DNA of 64,000 nt from Phlebiopsis flavidoalba (GCA_035772785.1 JAOCPU010000004.1:496001-560000); one strand, 5' to 3'; numbered from the stretch's first letter, positions 35,125 to 48,015 are shown. The notes: generated by a model not told the origin, from the sequence alone. Program-made: numbers and translations.

Positions 35125-35205
35125 GATGTGGTAGTTAGTTTGAAGCATCACATCATGTACTTGTATATCTGTACATCTAGTACCGCTTTCTATAATAGAT
35201 GATCG

Positions 35206-37934
35206 CTACCACAGCGGTGTGCATTGTGAAGACCGGTGGTGCGGGGAGGAAACAGAGGATCCGACATGGGGAACCTTTACGCAGGCATCACCGATATCTG
35301 GTGTGATGTTATCATCCTTCTCATCCTCCTTCTCAATCCCCTTCGTCTCACAAACGTCGCCCATGGGATTGCCTAGAACTTGGCTTTCCTTGTCGGCGTG
35401 GAATATGTGTGAGATGATCAACCATAGTGTCTGGCGTCCCTGCCACAGAGGAAGGATTGCGATCACAAGCCCTGCAACCCATGCCCAGGCAACAGGTCCA
35501 GACGACCCAGAGACGGGAAGAAAAGGTTTACTGAAAATGTACCGTGTTCCATATAACGGCATAGGAAGAAGGATGATGAAAGCGAGAGTAACGAGCTAGG
35601 AAAGAAGTAAGTCCGCCGGGTTCGAAGAGCTGTTCTATGAACCCACAATAGAGGACACGGCAAGCCACCGTGCTCGCTCTCTTCATTTTGACACTCGCAC
35701 CCGGCCTGGCACCAGTCTCTTTAATGGGGTTTTGTCGTGCGAGCTCTGCCTCGGCCATTCCTGTCACATCGCTATCGTCTACAGCTTCGATGCCTTCGTC
35801 GAACTCTTCCCACCGAAAGTCCTTGTGGCCCAAACAGATAGGTGAGAATGATGCTATAGACGAATGGGTGAGAATAAGGCCGTCGCGTTGCCCACGACGA
35901 GAGGCAATGGCTCTCCCAAAGTATCAATCGAGATCTGGAGTTTTATTATGAGTACCCAGCTAATCAACATTCTGTCAGATCCGTGTCACTGACCTCAGGG
36001 TACCAGTGGGAGGTCGATCCTATCCAGCAGCCTAAGCCGGTTGCAGTTCCCAATATAGGAGCGACAACCACTGCGACGGTATTTTGCTTCCTCCAAAGTA
36101 GCTACAAGCTATAGGAAATACAGCTGAAGCAGTGATGATTCCAATCGACGTCTACCCTCATATTCAGCTTGCGTTTGTCCAATACGCTGAGGGAAAGGCC
36201 TACTATGATGAAGTTGACGCCGATGGACGTCTGGGACAGACCAGTGGCAAAGCATGCACAGATCAAGGAGAAGATGACGACCACAAAGTGACTAAGTTTT
36301 AAGAGGCGGCCACCTGAGGCGCTGGGGTTGATGTAGCCCACGGTATACGTCGTAAGTCATGACTGAGGCTATGCAAACCAGGTCGGATGAGAAAGCGGAA
36401 GTGACTGCCATGAATATCATGAGTAAGACAGCAGCCGCACCGCCCTAAGCCAGATTGTGGGAAGATTGTTTTTTCGAGGTGGAGAATGTGAGCTTACCTT
36501 GCCAAGGGGGGGGGGCAATGCCTGAGCAGCATATGGCAGAACCAGACCTTTGTTGATCTCATCTGTAGTCATCAATCGTGGGAATGTAGGCCACACTTCG
36601 CTTGTTTGTAGAGCACGCCCCACTAATCCAAAGGTTGTAGCCAAGCAGAATGGAATCGCGAACCAACATAAGCCGCCCAATAGATAACCACTTAGAGTGT
36701 CAGCCGGGTCGGCCGCAATTTGCCTTCTGGAAGAGTTGCACGTCCACTGTCGCCGCCCAGCCCGTAGTGAAAATGACGATGCCTAGGACGAGACTCTGGA
36801 TCGAGTGGAAGGTAAGATAAGTCCCGATGGGTTACCCGCGACCGGTGAGGACTCCGCCGCAGATGTCAGGAGGGAGTACATCTCGTCGGGACTTCCGATA
36901 AGAGGGCTCGTAGCGTAGGTGAAAAAACAAGGCGATGAGAATGATAACGTAGAGTACGACCGTGTGCATGTAATCACGCTGATCTTCATCATAAGTCTTC
37001 CGACACTGAGGAGCAAGAGGATCCTACATACACCAGGAATGTTGCTTTGACTAACGAAGAGTAAGATGAGCGCACACAAATAAATGTCAAGTTGCTCACT
37101 TCCACCGGTAATTGTGTATATGATCACACCAATTGGCAGCAGAAAGCATCCGGCAATCGGGCTCATCCCAGTGATTGAGGAGAACACAGCAGCAAGCCTG
37201 AAGCGTAATGAGCTATCATACGACACAATAGTTGTGGGTTCATTACCTCCTACAAGTAGATTGACGCAGTTGAATAATTGCACCAGAGTGGAATAGGATA
37301 TTTGGATCCAATGACCAGGAATACCGTATCTGACTGTTTGTGTTCAGCTTTTGACAGCGGAGCTCAGCTTAAAGACCCACTCTTCGTCACTAGTTCATAT
37401 TGAGTCATCATGAACCAGACAAACGCTGAGCTTAAAGGCTTGCTTACGTTCGAGGAATGTGTGCGCCCCCGGAGCCTTTCGCTTTAGTTCTATTGCTGCC
37501 ACTGAGAACAACAAAATCTGTACACATGCGCCAGCACCTTCACCGAGTCACTCGTTAGCATTGAGCGACCACGAGTGATGTCAAGACCTACCATCTATGT
37601 TTCATCAATCGCAATGTTGGTGTGTCCAAGACATGAACAGTACATACAGTAGTATGCTCCGGACACTCCGTAGCTGAAGGTCCAAGTGCAGCTTGTAAGC
37701 AGCAGTACCAGCGACAGTCCATGAGGACACCACGGCGCTGGCTATCAAACCAGTGTTGATACTTCGCTTCGCGGTCATGAACATGTCGGACCCTTGGATT
37801 TCATTCTTAAAGCGTGCAAGCATCCGCACGACATACCACATGACCCCCGCAAAGAGTGCACCAAAACCGACGCATATGCCATAGCCGGCTCCTTGAGGTA
37901 AGACAGGCTTGACCGTCGTGGGTTCTGTGGACAT
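35206..37934 (-). CDS. DUR3: DUR3-type urea/polyamine transporter (sodium:solute symporter family)
   Basis: A plasma-membrane symporter of the SSS family; fungal members take up urea and often polyamines. The start is MSTEPTTVKPVLPQGAGYGI at 37934, followed by CVGFGALFAGVMWYVVRML and MTAKRSINTGLIASAVVSSW (37790-37730), the characteristic DUR3 N-terminus. Later segments are NCVNLLVGG (about 37270), CFLLPIGVIIYTITGG (about 37150-37100), ATSPLIGSPDEMYSLLTSAA (36920-36860), GGLCWFAIPFCLATTFGLVG (36677-36620), GLVLPYAAQALPPPLGK (36560-36500), INPSASGGRLLKLSHFVVV (36333-36280) and CACFATGLSQTSIGVNF. The cytoplasmic tail has EAVDDSDVTGMAEAELARQ (about 35785-35730). Many hydrophobic segments match the roughly 13-15 transmembrane topology. 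The end overlaps a weak reading of the tail and is approximate. It converges on POL3, leaving only about 80 bp. Substrate is by family. Confidence 0.87.
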
Positions 37935-38655
37935 GGCGCTTTCAGCGAGCTTCGTCTCTACAGAAACGGTCAGACTTTGTACTGACCGTAAGCTCCGCAG
38001 CGTGTCGACGCCACTGATAAGGGCGGATACTCACCAGATAAGCTGAGAGTCTCATGTGAGAGTTCGGCCTGATACAGTCAACCCATCGTGTCTACATTGG
38101 AGAAGCTGATGTTGGCGTGAATCGCGTGACCCTTGACTTCACTGTCCCATACTAATGGTATCACTGTAACCAACTGGACATTGCACCCTATCTGTTCATG
38201 AGAAGTCAGAAATGAAGACCTTATATTCTCACGACGACATGGAATGAATTTGATGGTGCCACAACTCGGAACGCGCGTCGGAGGAGCGTTCGTATGTACT
38301 TCAAAATTCTGCCAACGAGCCAGCCTGCCTAACGATGCATCTACGTCAATCGCACAATGAGATCTCTAATCACGCACCTCTATAGTCAGGGTCCTGTTGA
38401 ATCAGCTTGCGTTAGACAATCAGGATGTGGCCCAAACATGCCAGTGATTGCAACTGTCACATCGCAAAAAAGACTCAGTGACGGACAATCGGCCCGCCGA
38501 CAGTGGGCGTCTAACAACGCCTTCGTGGCGCCCGGCGGTCAATCCGGCTTGTGATGTTTTCTCGCAAAATGTTCCAAAGGAAACGTCTATAGTGTGTAAG
38601 AAGGCCTACGATACATTGTCCCAGAGTAAACTACAACCCTACGCCAATCACCCTC
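37935..38655. other. Region between two transporter genes, no gene recognised
   Basis: About 720 bp upstream of the DUR3 start and downstream of the OPT stop. Frames on both strands are short and lack similarity. It should contain the DUR3 promoter; many fungal urea transporters are under nitrogen control, and GATA-type sites (GATA/TATC) can be found by chance here, so I do not assign any. Confidence 0.45.
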
Positions 38656-41300
38656 TCACGCGGGACATCCTCCGCACAGCCCTGGTATACATCCTGCGCA
38701 GCTGACGGCTCCGACGCCAAAGGTCTTCAGGATGAGCGAGACTATGCTGACTTACTACGCCCTCCCCGAGAACGAAGCCGCGCTAGCTATGATGACTAGT
38801 CGGATTCCGCCCTTCTCTTTGCCACCCATACGTTTGTAGTAGATTGTACTCAGTGATACCGCCAATGAGACGAGCGAGTGAGAAACGAAGGGGTGTTGAG
38901 GAAGCCGATGGCGAAAGCGAAACGCCGGATGGTATCCATTTAGCGTAGTACAGTTCTCGTCTCGAAGCATACGTTTTGAATGCAGCGACGAGACCAAAAA
39001 TGATGGCGAAAAATGACCATGTAAGTGCCACTCCTTTCACGGTAGCTCGCCGTCGCCTGGAGAGGTAAAACTCAGTTTCGTCCGATACGGATAAAAGAGA
39101 TGACGTACGCAACAGCCGCGCCAATCCCAGCCACACGTACGCAGTCGGTGCCGGGAAGGGAGGGGCCTGGAATTTGATATGCCTTTTGTGTAAAGAGAGT
39201 ACGCGGTCGAAGTTTACAATGATAGAAAAGAGTTGATCCAATGAGACTGTCCGTAAAACTGAGCGCGTGGGGATGCCCGGACAAGATGCCCTGTCTTCAG
39301 ATCCCTGCATAAGATCACCAGCTCTGTGACAGAACTATCAGTTGAGCTCTTCTAAAACTAGAACGTGGCACGCACTGTTGTGCACCCGCCTCGGCGACAC
39401 CGCCCGCGATAATGTTCGCCACGATGTTTCCGGGCTGTATCCAAGCGAAGAGGAGCTGGCTGATTTTTCCAAGCCCACTGACTGGATTGAGGTCGGTTTC
39501 TCCTAGCGCACGAACTCTGCAATATAAACGTCAGTCAGACGACACGAGGGCTTCAAGGTGGGCAAGCCGGGTAACATACCAAGCACACTTAGGAGGGCGC
39601 CGACGATGTAGCCGATGACTGTAGCCCACGGGGTAATGCCTTCATGCCCAAAAACCATCCAGACGAGGATCGTGCCGAATGCGATACTGCACGCAAGGCC
39701 CCAAAGGACCCACTTCATCGGGACTAGTCTGTCTTCGGTTTCGACCTCCTTGTCGTTCACCGTGATCTTGGGCACGGGTTCTGAGCTTTGCCGATAAAGT
39801 GGCAGGCAGCAGCTTTTCCGTGACGATTTCGTAGATGACGGGTGTGAGCGAGACCAAACTGTCTGCGCACATGATTGCAAGCGATACCCAGAGAATCCAC
39901 CCACGCGCGCGCCATTTGTCATATCGCCCACTGGTCCAGGGGCCCAGCCCGAGTGCTTCGAAAGGGGAGAGAGGATGCCCCATCCAACAAACATGCCCTG
40001 AAGTGGCAGACTAGACATCAGCGATGTTGACATACACCACAGAAATTGACCGTACCAAATTCATGCTGAGGGTAGTCGGAAAACCCATGATAATGCCTAC
40101 GACGCACAATGAGCATCGACTGAGGATCATTTTCAAGTGGGATCACAAACCTTGGCCAATGTACGATAAGCTAGGCGTGAACGTCCAAAGCCACTCCTGG
40201 GCCGCATATTTTCCGAAAAGAGGTATCGAAAAGATCACAGGGAAGAAATAGGCCATGAGCTGCCAGCATAATGCTTTTCAGTCGAGGCTGGTATGTTACA
40301 AATATAAGCCATACTGTCATGACACCTGAGGCCGCGAAGCTCCATATGAGCGCTGACCAGCCTTCAGGCTTAGGCGTGACGAGTTCGCGATCCGGTTCCG
40401 TCAAGCGACCTTCCTCATCGGCCAAGTCGGAACTCGTAAGTGGCTCTGTAGTCAGATCCTCATGATCGAGTTCTCTATAGCCTCGACGCCGGGAGATAGT
40501 CGTATCTGGTGGGGGAAGGTCGTGTAGGACAGAGATGAGTTGGGTCAGTCGCGGTGCCTGAAGGGAAGGCTAATTGCTCTATTCGACTATCATACATAGC
40601 TCTTGGTCAGGATTAAAAGAAGATTGCCTTCTAGGATACGTACCACTTGTTTCCGGAGAGGCGGTGATAGAAACACGCTACGCGACTAATCAATGACCGT
40701 ACGACAAAAACTTCATACAAGCGAGCTGACCCGAAGAAAGCGACAGCAAGAGACCACGCTACGGCTGACCACCACGAGAGATTCAGATGGCAGGCACCCC
40801 GTCCTTTGCTTCGTCAAGAAGACCCAGTGCTGGTAAAATACCAACAAACCCCGCTGCCAAGGGCATCTAATGGTAGACGTCAGCGCAATAGAGCTCGTAA
40901 TATGCTGCGGACGAACGGTTCCTGTAGCCACAGCAGTCGTTTGCAGGACGATGTTTTTTCTTGAGCCGATATTGGGTCGGGAAAGAACTTGGACATAAGA
41001 AAGCCTATCAGGGCTGATTGGAGGGACATTTCCTAGCGTAAACTAAGAGATGTGAGACATGGGCTAAGGTAACCCAACGTACATGCTAATCCATCCCGTC
41101 TGCAGTCCGAAGTAGAGGTTCGTGAAGCAAAGCAGACATCCTATGGCCAAGCCCAGTGCCGCGGCCCTGAACTAAGGTCATCGCTTGCCATTAATGGGTC
41201 GTAACGAAGAATCATAGGCATGAACACTATGCTCACTGTGAACTCGGCGTTGTGTGAGTTGCTCGAGCCATCCACAGCGCGGCGCTGGCTAATAAGCCTT
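38656..41300 (-). CDS. OPT family oligopeptide or metal-chelate transporter
   Basis: A proton-coupled membrane transporter of the OPT superfamily, closest in feel to the fungal YSL/metal-nicotianamine-like branch. Reading the minus strand in order: GLAIGCLLCFTNLYFGLQTG and W (41160-41095), SALIGFLMSKFFPDP (about 41020-40970), ENIVLQTTAVATGTVPLAA-like text (40950-40900), GWSALIWSFAASGVMTVW (40360-40305), VGWGILSPLSKHSGWAPGPV (39985-39925) and SLAIMCADSLVSLTPVIYEI (39890-39830). Then MKWVLWGLACSIAFGTILVW and VFGHEGITPWATVIGYIVGA (39718-39600), KAYQIPGPS (about 39180), TAYVWLGLARLLR (39145-39100) and SLARLIGGITEYNLLQTYGW (38885-38830). The tail has GVGAVSCAGC and ends GGCPA with TGA at 38658-38656. 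The start lies somewhere at 41.2-41.5 kb and is unresolved; an EFTVSIVFM stretch at about 41240 may be in exon 1. Confidence 0.85.
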
Positions 41301-41737
41301 CTGCAGGGGAGTACGATGGTTCAACACGGAATTCGCTGTAGGATATACTTTAAACGCACCCTATCCAACGTCTCATGTTCATCTCAGCCTCCTCCGCGGA
41401 GGATAACGTGCATACAAGTTGAACGTTCGGATGTGTGTACGACTCCGAGCCAAGTTGAGTGTAAGCGCCTTGCATTACTTCAGCAATCCCCGCGCGTTCG
41501 GCCACGCGACTCATATTACGCGTAAGAACTGATCAATGTCGTTTACGCTTGCCATACGTACGTGCCGGGGCGATTTATTCTCGTGATCGTACTGTAAGTA
41601 TTTATCTCATGATACAGTTATATACTAACGACTAACATAAAACAAACAAAAAACTGAACCAAGAGTAGCTGAGGAAATGCAAAAAAGGAGGATATCGCGA
41701 ACGACACACGGATCAAGAGTCCGGGTAGTCTAAAGTA

Positions 41738-44700
41738 TCATGCAGCAGGTGTAGCATCAGGATCTCGATAAACCTACCGCGGCGAATGGAATATGAACAA
41801 TCACGTTGATCGACATAAAGCGGGCTGGAATGCTTACCTTGAGGTCCCAAATGTTGCCGACTTTCTTGTCTTCAACATCATCTTCTACGATGGTATCTTC
41901 GCTACACCGTCTCAAGCTTGAGCCCCGCGCTCGTTGGCTAAATGCAAAGAGACAGATGAAGCAGAAACTGGTGCTGATTTCCTCCATCTTCTCGTGAGGG
42001 TACGATTTCTGCAGCCCTGAGATGACGCCGTCGAATACCCTAGGCTCCGACGGGTCAGTCGCTGGGCGCTGTTCCTTGGTTGTTCGGTCATCAAGGTCCT
42101 ACGGGAAAAGCGTGAGCAAATGCTCTTTCGTGTGATCATGGAACCTACCATAGCGTCCCATCATCCGGTTCTTCTGTCTCGGGTATGATGATGTCCAGGT
42201 TTCTCTCAGATGTTATCCTTGAGCTTCCTAACATCCACCCTCTTGGCACGTTTCGAGCGTAGTTGACTCGCTCAGGTCTGACACGTCTTTGTTGACCTTG
42301 CGACAACGCCAACAAATCCTGCTCCCCAGGTTCAGCAGCTGCAGTGATTGATGTCGCCGCCGTCGGCATCGTACACGTCGTCGAAGCCAGGCGCATCATC
42401 GTAGCGTATCGTCGTGGAAGAACTGAGTGTTGAATGGGATAGCGCCGCCCATTTTTTTGTGCTAGCAATGGTAGTTCTCTTAATGTCAAGCTGCGAGTAC
42501 AAGCCCACCTTGTGAGCAACTCACTCGCATCAACGTCTTCGTCCGACATCAGCTCGGCCCGCCGCTTGGTCAGCCGCGGCTTGAGCCCAGAAGTTCTCGT
42601 CGACCTCGCCCTCTGGCCGGTCATCCAGGCGGCCACGCGTGGCCACGCATCCTGAGCTGTAGCAAGGGTCAAATTAGGGCCTTCGTGTACTGCGCACACA
42701 GAATTGACTCACAGAAAACTTTCGGCTTCAAAAACAACGTCACCAGTTGTTTACTGGAGAAATGCATGTCGTCGGGGAAGCGTATTATATCGGACCGTTT
42801 ATCTTCATTTTCCTTTTCTTTTATCTTTAACCTCTGCCCCTAACTTCTTGCCTTTCTTGACCAGTGAAGGGCCAGGTAGCGTAGTGGCGGCACCTCTTGC
42901 TGGTGTGAACGATCAAGCTCCTTTTATTGTCCTCTTTCAACGTCTCTTTGTCGGGAAGGTCCATTGTGGTAAAGTCGATTCCTTGAACGCCTCTTTGCGC
43001 TCCTTCTGAGGCTTCTTAGCCGGTTCAGCAGCCTCGGCTAGTGCAGAGGTTTAGTGCAATGTCACACATAGATGTTGTGTCGAACTTACGGCGTCGAACG
43101 ACCTTCCTGAGTTTCCAGTGCTCTGGGCCTGCCCAGGTTTTTTCAACACAGTACGATCAAAGTAATCGGTACATCATATGCCACCCTCCCCTTCGGTCAT
43201 CGCAATAACGAAAGGTCGCGCTCATTTGGTGCTTTTCCCGAGGATCAAATGGCACAAATGCACCACCAGGACCAGTTCTCTAGCCTCGTCCGCTACGCCG
43301 CTTTTCAGATCCGCCCATGCTTAGGGCTAGCAGGGTCTTTCGAACCATGTAATCGTCGTTGACGGCCTGGTCGCCAACAAAAAAGTCCTCGACCAGGCGC
43401 TATGTCATCGCCACTGACGGGCACCTCGTTCAAGGCATCGTTGAAACCTACGGGCTCGTTGTGTCGTTTCGATCATCGTGTCATAGCGTCTTGCTCAATG
43501 AGAGGTTCGTCACGGAAGAGGTTGTACCCGGTGTCATTCAAAACCCCAAGGGAGTCCTTTGAGAAAGAGAGAAGCCCTTCTAAGGAGTGACAAATCGCTT
43601 TTCTCTTCGATTTCGTCCAGGTGACGGGAGAAATTGCTTCTACCATGATGTGAGTGATTATGACAAGGAGAAAAACAACGTATGGAAATACCTCTTAGAT
43701 ACGTTAAATCGACCTCAGCGGGCGGCTCTTCCAATATTTCAGGTTCTTCTTCCTCCGTGTCTCGCTCTCGTGAGTCGCTGGCGTCGAAGACAACTCTTAG
43801 GTACTACCATCGGAGCCTACGCCTAGGCTTAGATGGTTTCATGAGCAAGCCTTGAGCGCGCCTTCGTCGAAGTTCTCCTCTGCGCATGTTTTCCTGAACA
43901 AGGGGTCGACATGAAACTCCAGATCGAGCTTCTTGTTGCGTAGTTGTTGAAAGATCCTTGGCAAGCGTCGAAGCTGGCCGGTGTGTTTTCCGCTTCTTTG
44001 GCTGGCTTGGATCCCCACCTTCCCCGTCTTCGTCATCGTCGTCATCGTCTGTACCAATACGTCCCTCGTTCGCGAGTTTGCTGAGGAGCTTCACCGGTCT
44101 CGGTGCCTACGCTTGTCGACACGGCTAGTCCAGATCTTGACGCAGCCATCTAGGGTGCATGAGGCTCTTTGGAAATTGATGGAATTGTCGGTGTTGTTGC
44201 GTAGGAGGGACATATCGTGGAAGTAGTCGATGAGGGCAAAGTTCCATGAATTGGCCGCGTTTATTTTCTAATGAAAAGTTGAGTTTCAGGAAAGACTGAA
44301 TTGTGGGCAAGTCAGGCACCCCGCCAACAACATCGTCAATTTCATGCTGACGCGGTATGGGTGCGCTGCGGTAGCCGGACTCCTCAAGGGAGAAAGTGGC
44401 GTTCTGGATTTCGTTTGAGAGGTAGAGCCCGAACGGTCACGTACGTTTGTCGGTAGCCATCTTCATTCATCCACTCCTCAAAGTTAGAATTCATCACCGT
44501 CGAGAGGAACGTCGATGGCAGGTTGCCTCGGCAACAGATAGTAGCTGCTGTTTCTGTCGTGCCGCTCTGTTGTCCTCAGTGGACGGGCCCGCTTCGGCTT
44601 TTCATCCGCAGGTATAACAGGCCCTAGTGCTCTTTCTGCGTCTGCGCTTTTCCGCGGCATCGTCGTTGATGTTGACAGACTTCGTAGGCAGCCTGCCTGA

Positions 44701-44887
44701 GTCGGTCGCGAAACTAGGGTCGAAGGCAGCTTCACTAAGGCGCTTCCTGGACCCCGATTTGCGCTGAGGTTTAGGCGTAGGTTGCTCATCGCTGTCGGTA
44801 TCTCCACTAAAGTCAGAGTCGTCGTCGTGGCGGCGAGGGGGGCAGAATCGGAGTGTTGTGAGCGCGGGCTGTTCTTGAGGGCGGCAT
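41738..44887 (-). CDS. BRN1: Condensin complex subunit 2 (barren/kleisin gamma)
   Basis: The kleisin subunit bridges the SMC2/SMC4 heads of condensin and is needed for mitotic chromosome compaction. ATG at 44887 gives MPPSRTARAHNTPILPP, which continues, after a shift in a C6 run, as RRHDDDSDFSGDTDSDEQPT. Next come NDDAAEKRRRRKS, the N-terminal kleisin block with FALIDYFHDMSLLRN-like text (about 44260-44210), and GCVKIWTSRVDSV-like text (44155-44110). LANEGRIGTDDDDDDEDGEG is at 44076-44017, DLEFHVDPLFRKTCAE at 43925-43875, and VEDFFVGDQAVNDDYMVRKT at about 43395-43340. The middle is damaged. FTLPDDMHFSSKQLVTLFLK-like text is at 42770-42720, and VNYARNVPR plus NLDIIIPETEEPDDG are at 42265-42155. 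The C-terminal winged-helix region includes EEISTSFCFICLLHLANERG and EDTIVEDDVEDKKVGNIWDL (41990-41845). A final intron leads to YRDPDATPAA and TGA at 41740-41738. Confidence 0.93.
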
Positions 44888-45360
44888 CGTCGTTCGCTAG
44901 GAGCAGAAAACCACAACAGCGCGTCTACGCGCTCGAACGCGTCTCACGTGATATCTAGCACGCGAGAGCCCACGTGGATGACGACACGACCCAAGCTTTG
45001 GTCCTCCGAGCGATTTACTTGATCACCCGCCCACTTTGCTCAGTCCCCTCACTACAAAAACTCCAGTCATCCGTCGAGACGTGACGATCTACTCCGTTCG
45101 AGTGTATAATCGGCTTACACACTCACCGACCCTCACCGTCCAGGGCACATTCGAGTCATCCTCGATGTCACTCATCGCTGGGGGAGAGTAGCGGCGTCAA
45201 CCCCTCCGGATCCGCTGTGTACTAATAAAGACAGAAACCCATTTTGTAGCGTTAGCACACGTTCTATTCATACCCTTCAAGCCCCCTCTAGACTCGCACG
45301 CATCTGAACGGGCACGCACCTGAACACCCTGTAATTTGTCCAAGAACTGAAGCATCTGTA
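44888..45360. promoter_or_regulatory. Divergent intergenic region between BRN1 and VMS1
   Basis: About 470 bp lie between the two proposed start codons, on opposite strands. The region should hold both promoters. An MCB/ACGCGT-like motif occurs near 44936 (aacgcgtct), which in fungi can mark cell-cycle-regulated genes such as condensin, but a single site is weak evidence. Confidence 0.4.
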
Positions 45361-47765
45361 ATGGCGCCCTACGAGCAATATCACGTCTTCTCCATCCCAC
45401 AAGCTCTATTGGATACCCTCATCCGCGAAAACAAAACATTGTCAATAGCACCACGTCCGCCCAGACTGATCTCTCGAGACCCGCTTCCCCTACTTCTACT
45501 CTAGGACCCGCCGTCTCCTCCAGCGGCGCGCGGGCATGCAACATCTGCTTAGGGATTACTTTGCCGATGGTCGACGAACAACGAGCCCATTTCCGATCCG
45601 ACTGGCACCGATACAATGTCAAAAATGCGGATCGTCAGCGGTGGTAACGTAGCCACCGAGAGAACCAATTTGCTCAGCTACGTCGACGGTACGAGTGCGC
45701 AAAATCCTCTTTCTAATCAATCATCCTCACTGAAACGGCTCGATACATAGGATTGGAAGACTCTCTCTCAGGTTTCAAGCATCTTCATCCGAACACTCTG
45801 ATGAGTCCTGAGGATGATGCTGTGTCCACCCTTGTTCATAAAACTAGAAGATTAAAACGCAATCACTCATGCGCAGCTGAAGACGAAGAGGATCCCATAA
45901 CTCGCAAACCTTCCAACACTCCCGTGATCTGGTTTCATTCACCCCCATCCACTCAAATGGCGGGACTTACAAGACCATCTTTCCGTCTGAGCTAATATCA
46001 GCGCAGCGCGTGGTTGGTGAGAACTTAACGGGCAGATGTTCCTCGACGAACTAAAGAGCAATGCAAGAAGGTGGTGGTGAGGAGGGGAGAAAGTTGGGCT
46101 CTATTCATACAATGGTGGCGGGGTGGCCACTTTGTCCTGGGGACTGTGGTGCCGAGCTGTGCGATATCAAGACCAGCTGCAGGGAGAGGAAGACGTCGGT
46201 TCGACGAAGAAGGGCAAGCCCGAGAAAACCCAAGCCGACACGGAAATTCTCAAGCACAAGACCTTCCATCGGTACACAACTCGGAGACAAAGCAAAGGTG
46301 GTTCGCAAAGCCTCAATGATAACTCGAAAAGTAAGGCATTTGTTAGTGCCGGTGCTATGTGCTGAAGAAGGCTTATGGCGAGCAGGCCCTTCGCGACGTG
46401 AGTATATTGTACTATTCTTGATTGGGGGGGTCGCACTATTTAACCCTTTCCTCTATAGGACATACGCACCTTGATAAGCGATTGGGCTGATGAACTCGAC
46501 GACTGCGAGCGCATATTCATTCGCGCAAGCGTCTCAAATCGACGTATCTTCTTCGATTATTGGGGGGAGGGAAAAGACGCTATACTTGAGTACAAAGGGT
46601 ATGTATTTGATTCTCGTTCGTAATTTCGGGCCATTCATGACACGTCTACACTAAAAGGTGACGATCGTTTACGGACATTCCCGTTTAAACCCAACACGTC
46701 GCCCCACTCAAAAACCGAACTTTCACGATGCCTCCAAGAGCTCACTCGCGTCAAAAGTCTCTCACTTGACTGAAGACGCTCTCCGCGAGCAAGATGAGGC
46801 CCTCCTTGCATCCCTCCCGAAGCCGACGAAAGCTACTCCCGTGGTGGCTTCTACACAGCCAGAACGAAAGCCTGCGAAACCTCAATTAAGTCCTGAGGAG
46901 ATCGCGGCTCTAAATACTCAACGGGAGGGCCGAACACCGATGGGGAAGAGCTCTAGACATGATTGCAAAGGGCCGTCTCGATGCATTTAAAACCTTCCTG
47001 GCAAAAGAGGCGACGCTCTTGGGCGACAGCGGCGTTAATACGAAGGTACCTGCAAGACATTGACGATGCAACGAAGGGCGAGACGCTGCTTTCATACGCA
47101 ACTCGCAAAGTGGCCAAGAGAGCATTGTGCAGTGGCTCCTTGAAGAGGCTCGGGCTGATCCCAACGATCGATATTTGCTCTCGCTCATCAGCGGTCGATG
47201 AAGAGACTCTCGCACGAACCGAGCCCGAGGAAGATGAAGCGAACGCGTCCCGTAATTGGGGAGGCATGCCGACGCGCTGCATACCGACTTTGCGCGCACG
47301 CGTGCCGTCCCGGGATATTTTCCGTCGTTTGGACGCGGGGGTCAACGACGCATGCCCGGCCCCCGGACCTGATTGGTGGGATTGGCTCTCGGTACAAGCA
47401 GTGATGGTGGGTTGTGCCCTGCGTGCCGAGCGCGCGAGGGTTAGCACGCTTAAGAGATGGAAGAGGGGCGGGACAGAGAAGAAGAAAGTGCGGCGGAAGG
47501 GGCTCAAGGGGATCTAAGGTACGCGAGCGAGAGGCATTGCACAAGAGAAGGAGCTCCCAGTGACGCCTGAGATGCCAAAAACCTGAGCAACGGAAGGTAG
47601 CTCGAAGGACCTACCGATGGACCGCGAAAACTAGACGGTTTTCTTCAGGCTCTAGGAGAAGCCGTCATGGGCCTTACGCCAGAGATGAGAGCAAGAGTTG
47701 AGATGGGAAAGAAGGGCAACGGGCTTGCGGAGGCTCGGATGAAGGCTTTGGGTGGACCTCGTTAG
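45361..47765 (+). CDS. VMS1: VMS1/ANKZF1 peptidyl-tRNA hydrolase of ribosome quality control
   Basis: Vms1 releases nascent chains from stalled 60S subunits and also acts with Cdc48 in mitochondrial stress. ATG at 45361 gives MAPYEQYHVFSIPQALLDTL. A C2H2-like zinc finger follows: ARACNICLG with HFRSDWHRYNVK, read across frames at 45525-45625. LSGGNVATE, LVDGLEDSLSG and an acidic linker lead to PSNTPVIWFHSPPSTQ (45910-45955). The VLRF1 catalytic domain has GHFAGAVV-like text, then TFHRYTTRRQSKGGSQSLND (46262-46318), where the conserved Gln of GSQ is the release residue. RRIFFDYEGAILKKG-like text, FPTRRPTQTELSRCLQELTR and VSHLTEDALREQDEALLASL (46763-46820) follow. Ankyrin-type repeats lie at about 46950-47180 (IAKGRLDAFKTFLAKEATLL, GETLLSYAT) and a basic coiled coil at 47455-47560. 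The tail GLTPEMRARVEMGKKG ends with TAG at 47763-47765. Confidence 0.92.
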
Positions 47766-48015
47766 GGACTCACGGGATTTTGGGCCCTGATGTACCAATT
47801 TCTCCATCCGTCATGCCCGTGACATTATAATACCTACCGAGGCTACTCTCCAACGCACTTACAGGCGTCTGTCTAGTCCCCTTACCGAAACACTTGCGAG
47901 TCTCACGCGACGTCGAAGCGCTTGCGCACAGTACTGGCGTCCGCGTCATGACGCACTAAGGCGCGCTCTTCCTGCTGTCCGCAACCTACCATATCATGAG
48001 CAACTCGGGACATAG

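Noticed and set aside
46953..47517. 184-codon frames on both strands
   Set aside because: Both are mainly shadows of the VMS1 ankyrin and coiled-coil region, where the real frame alternates.
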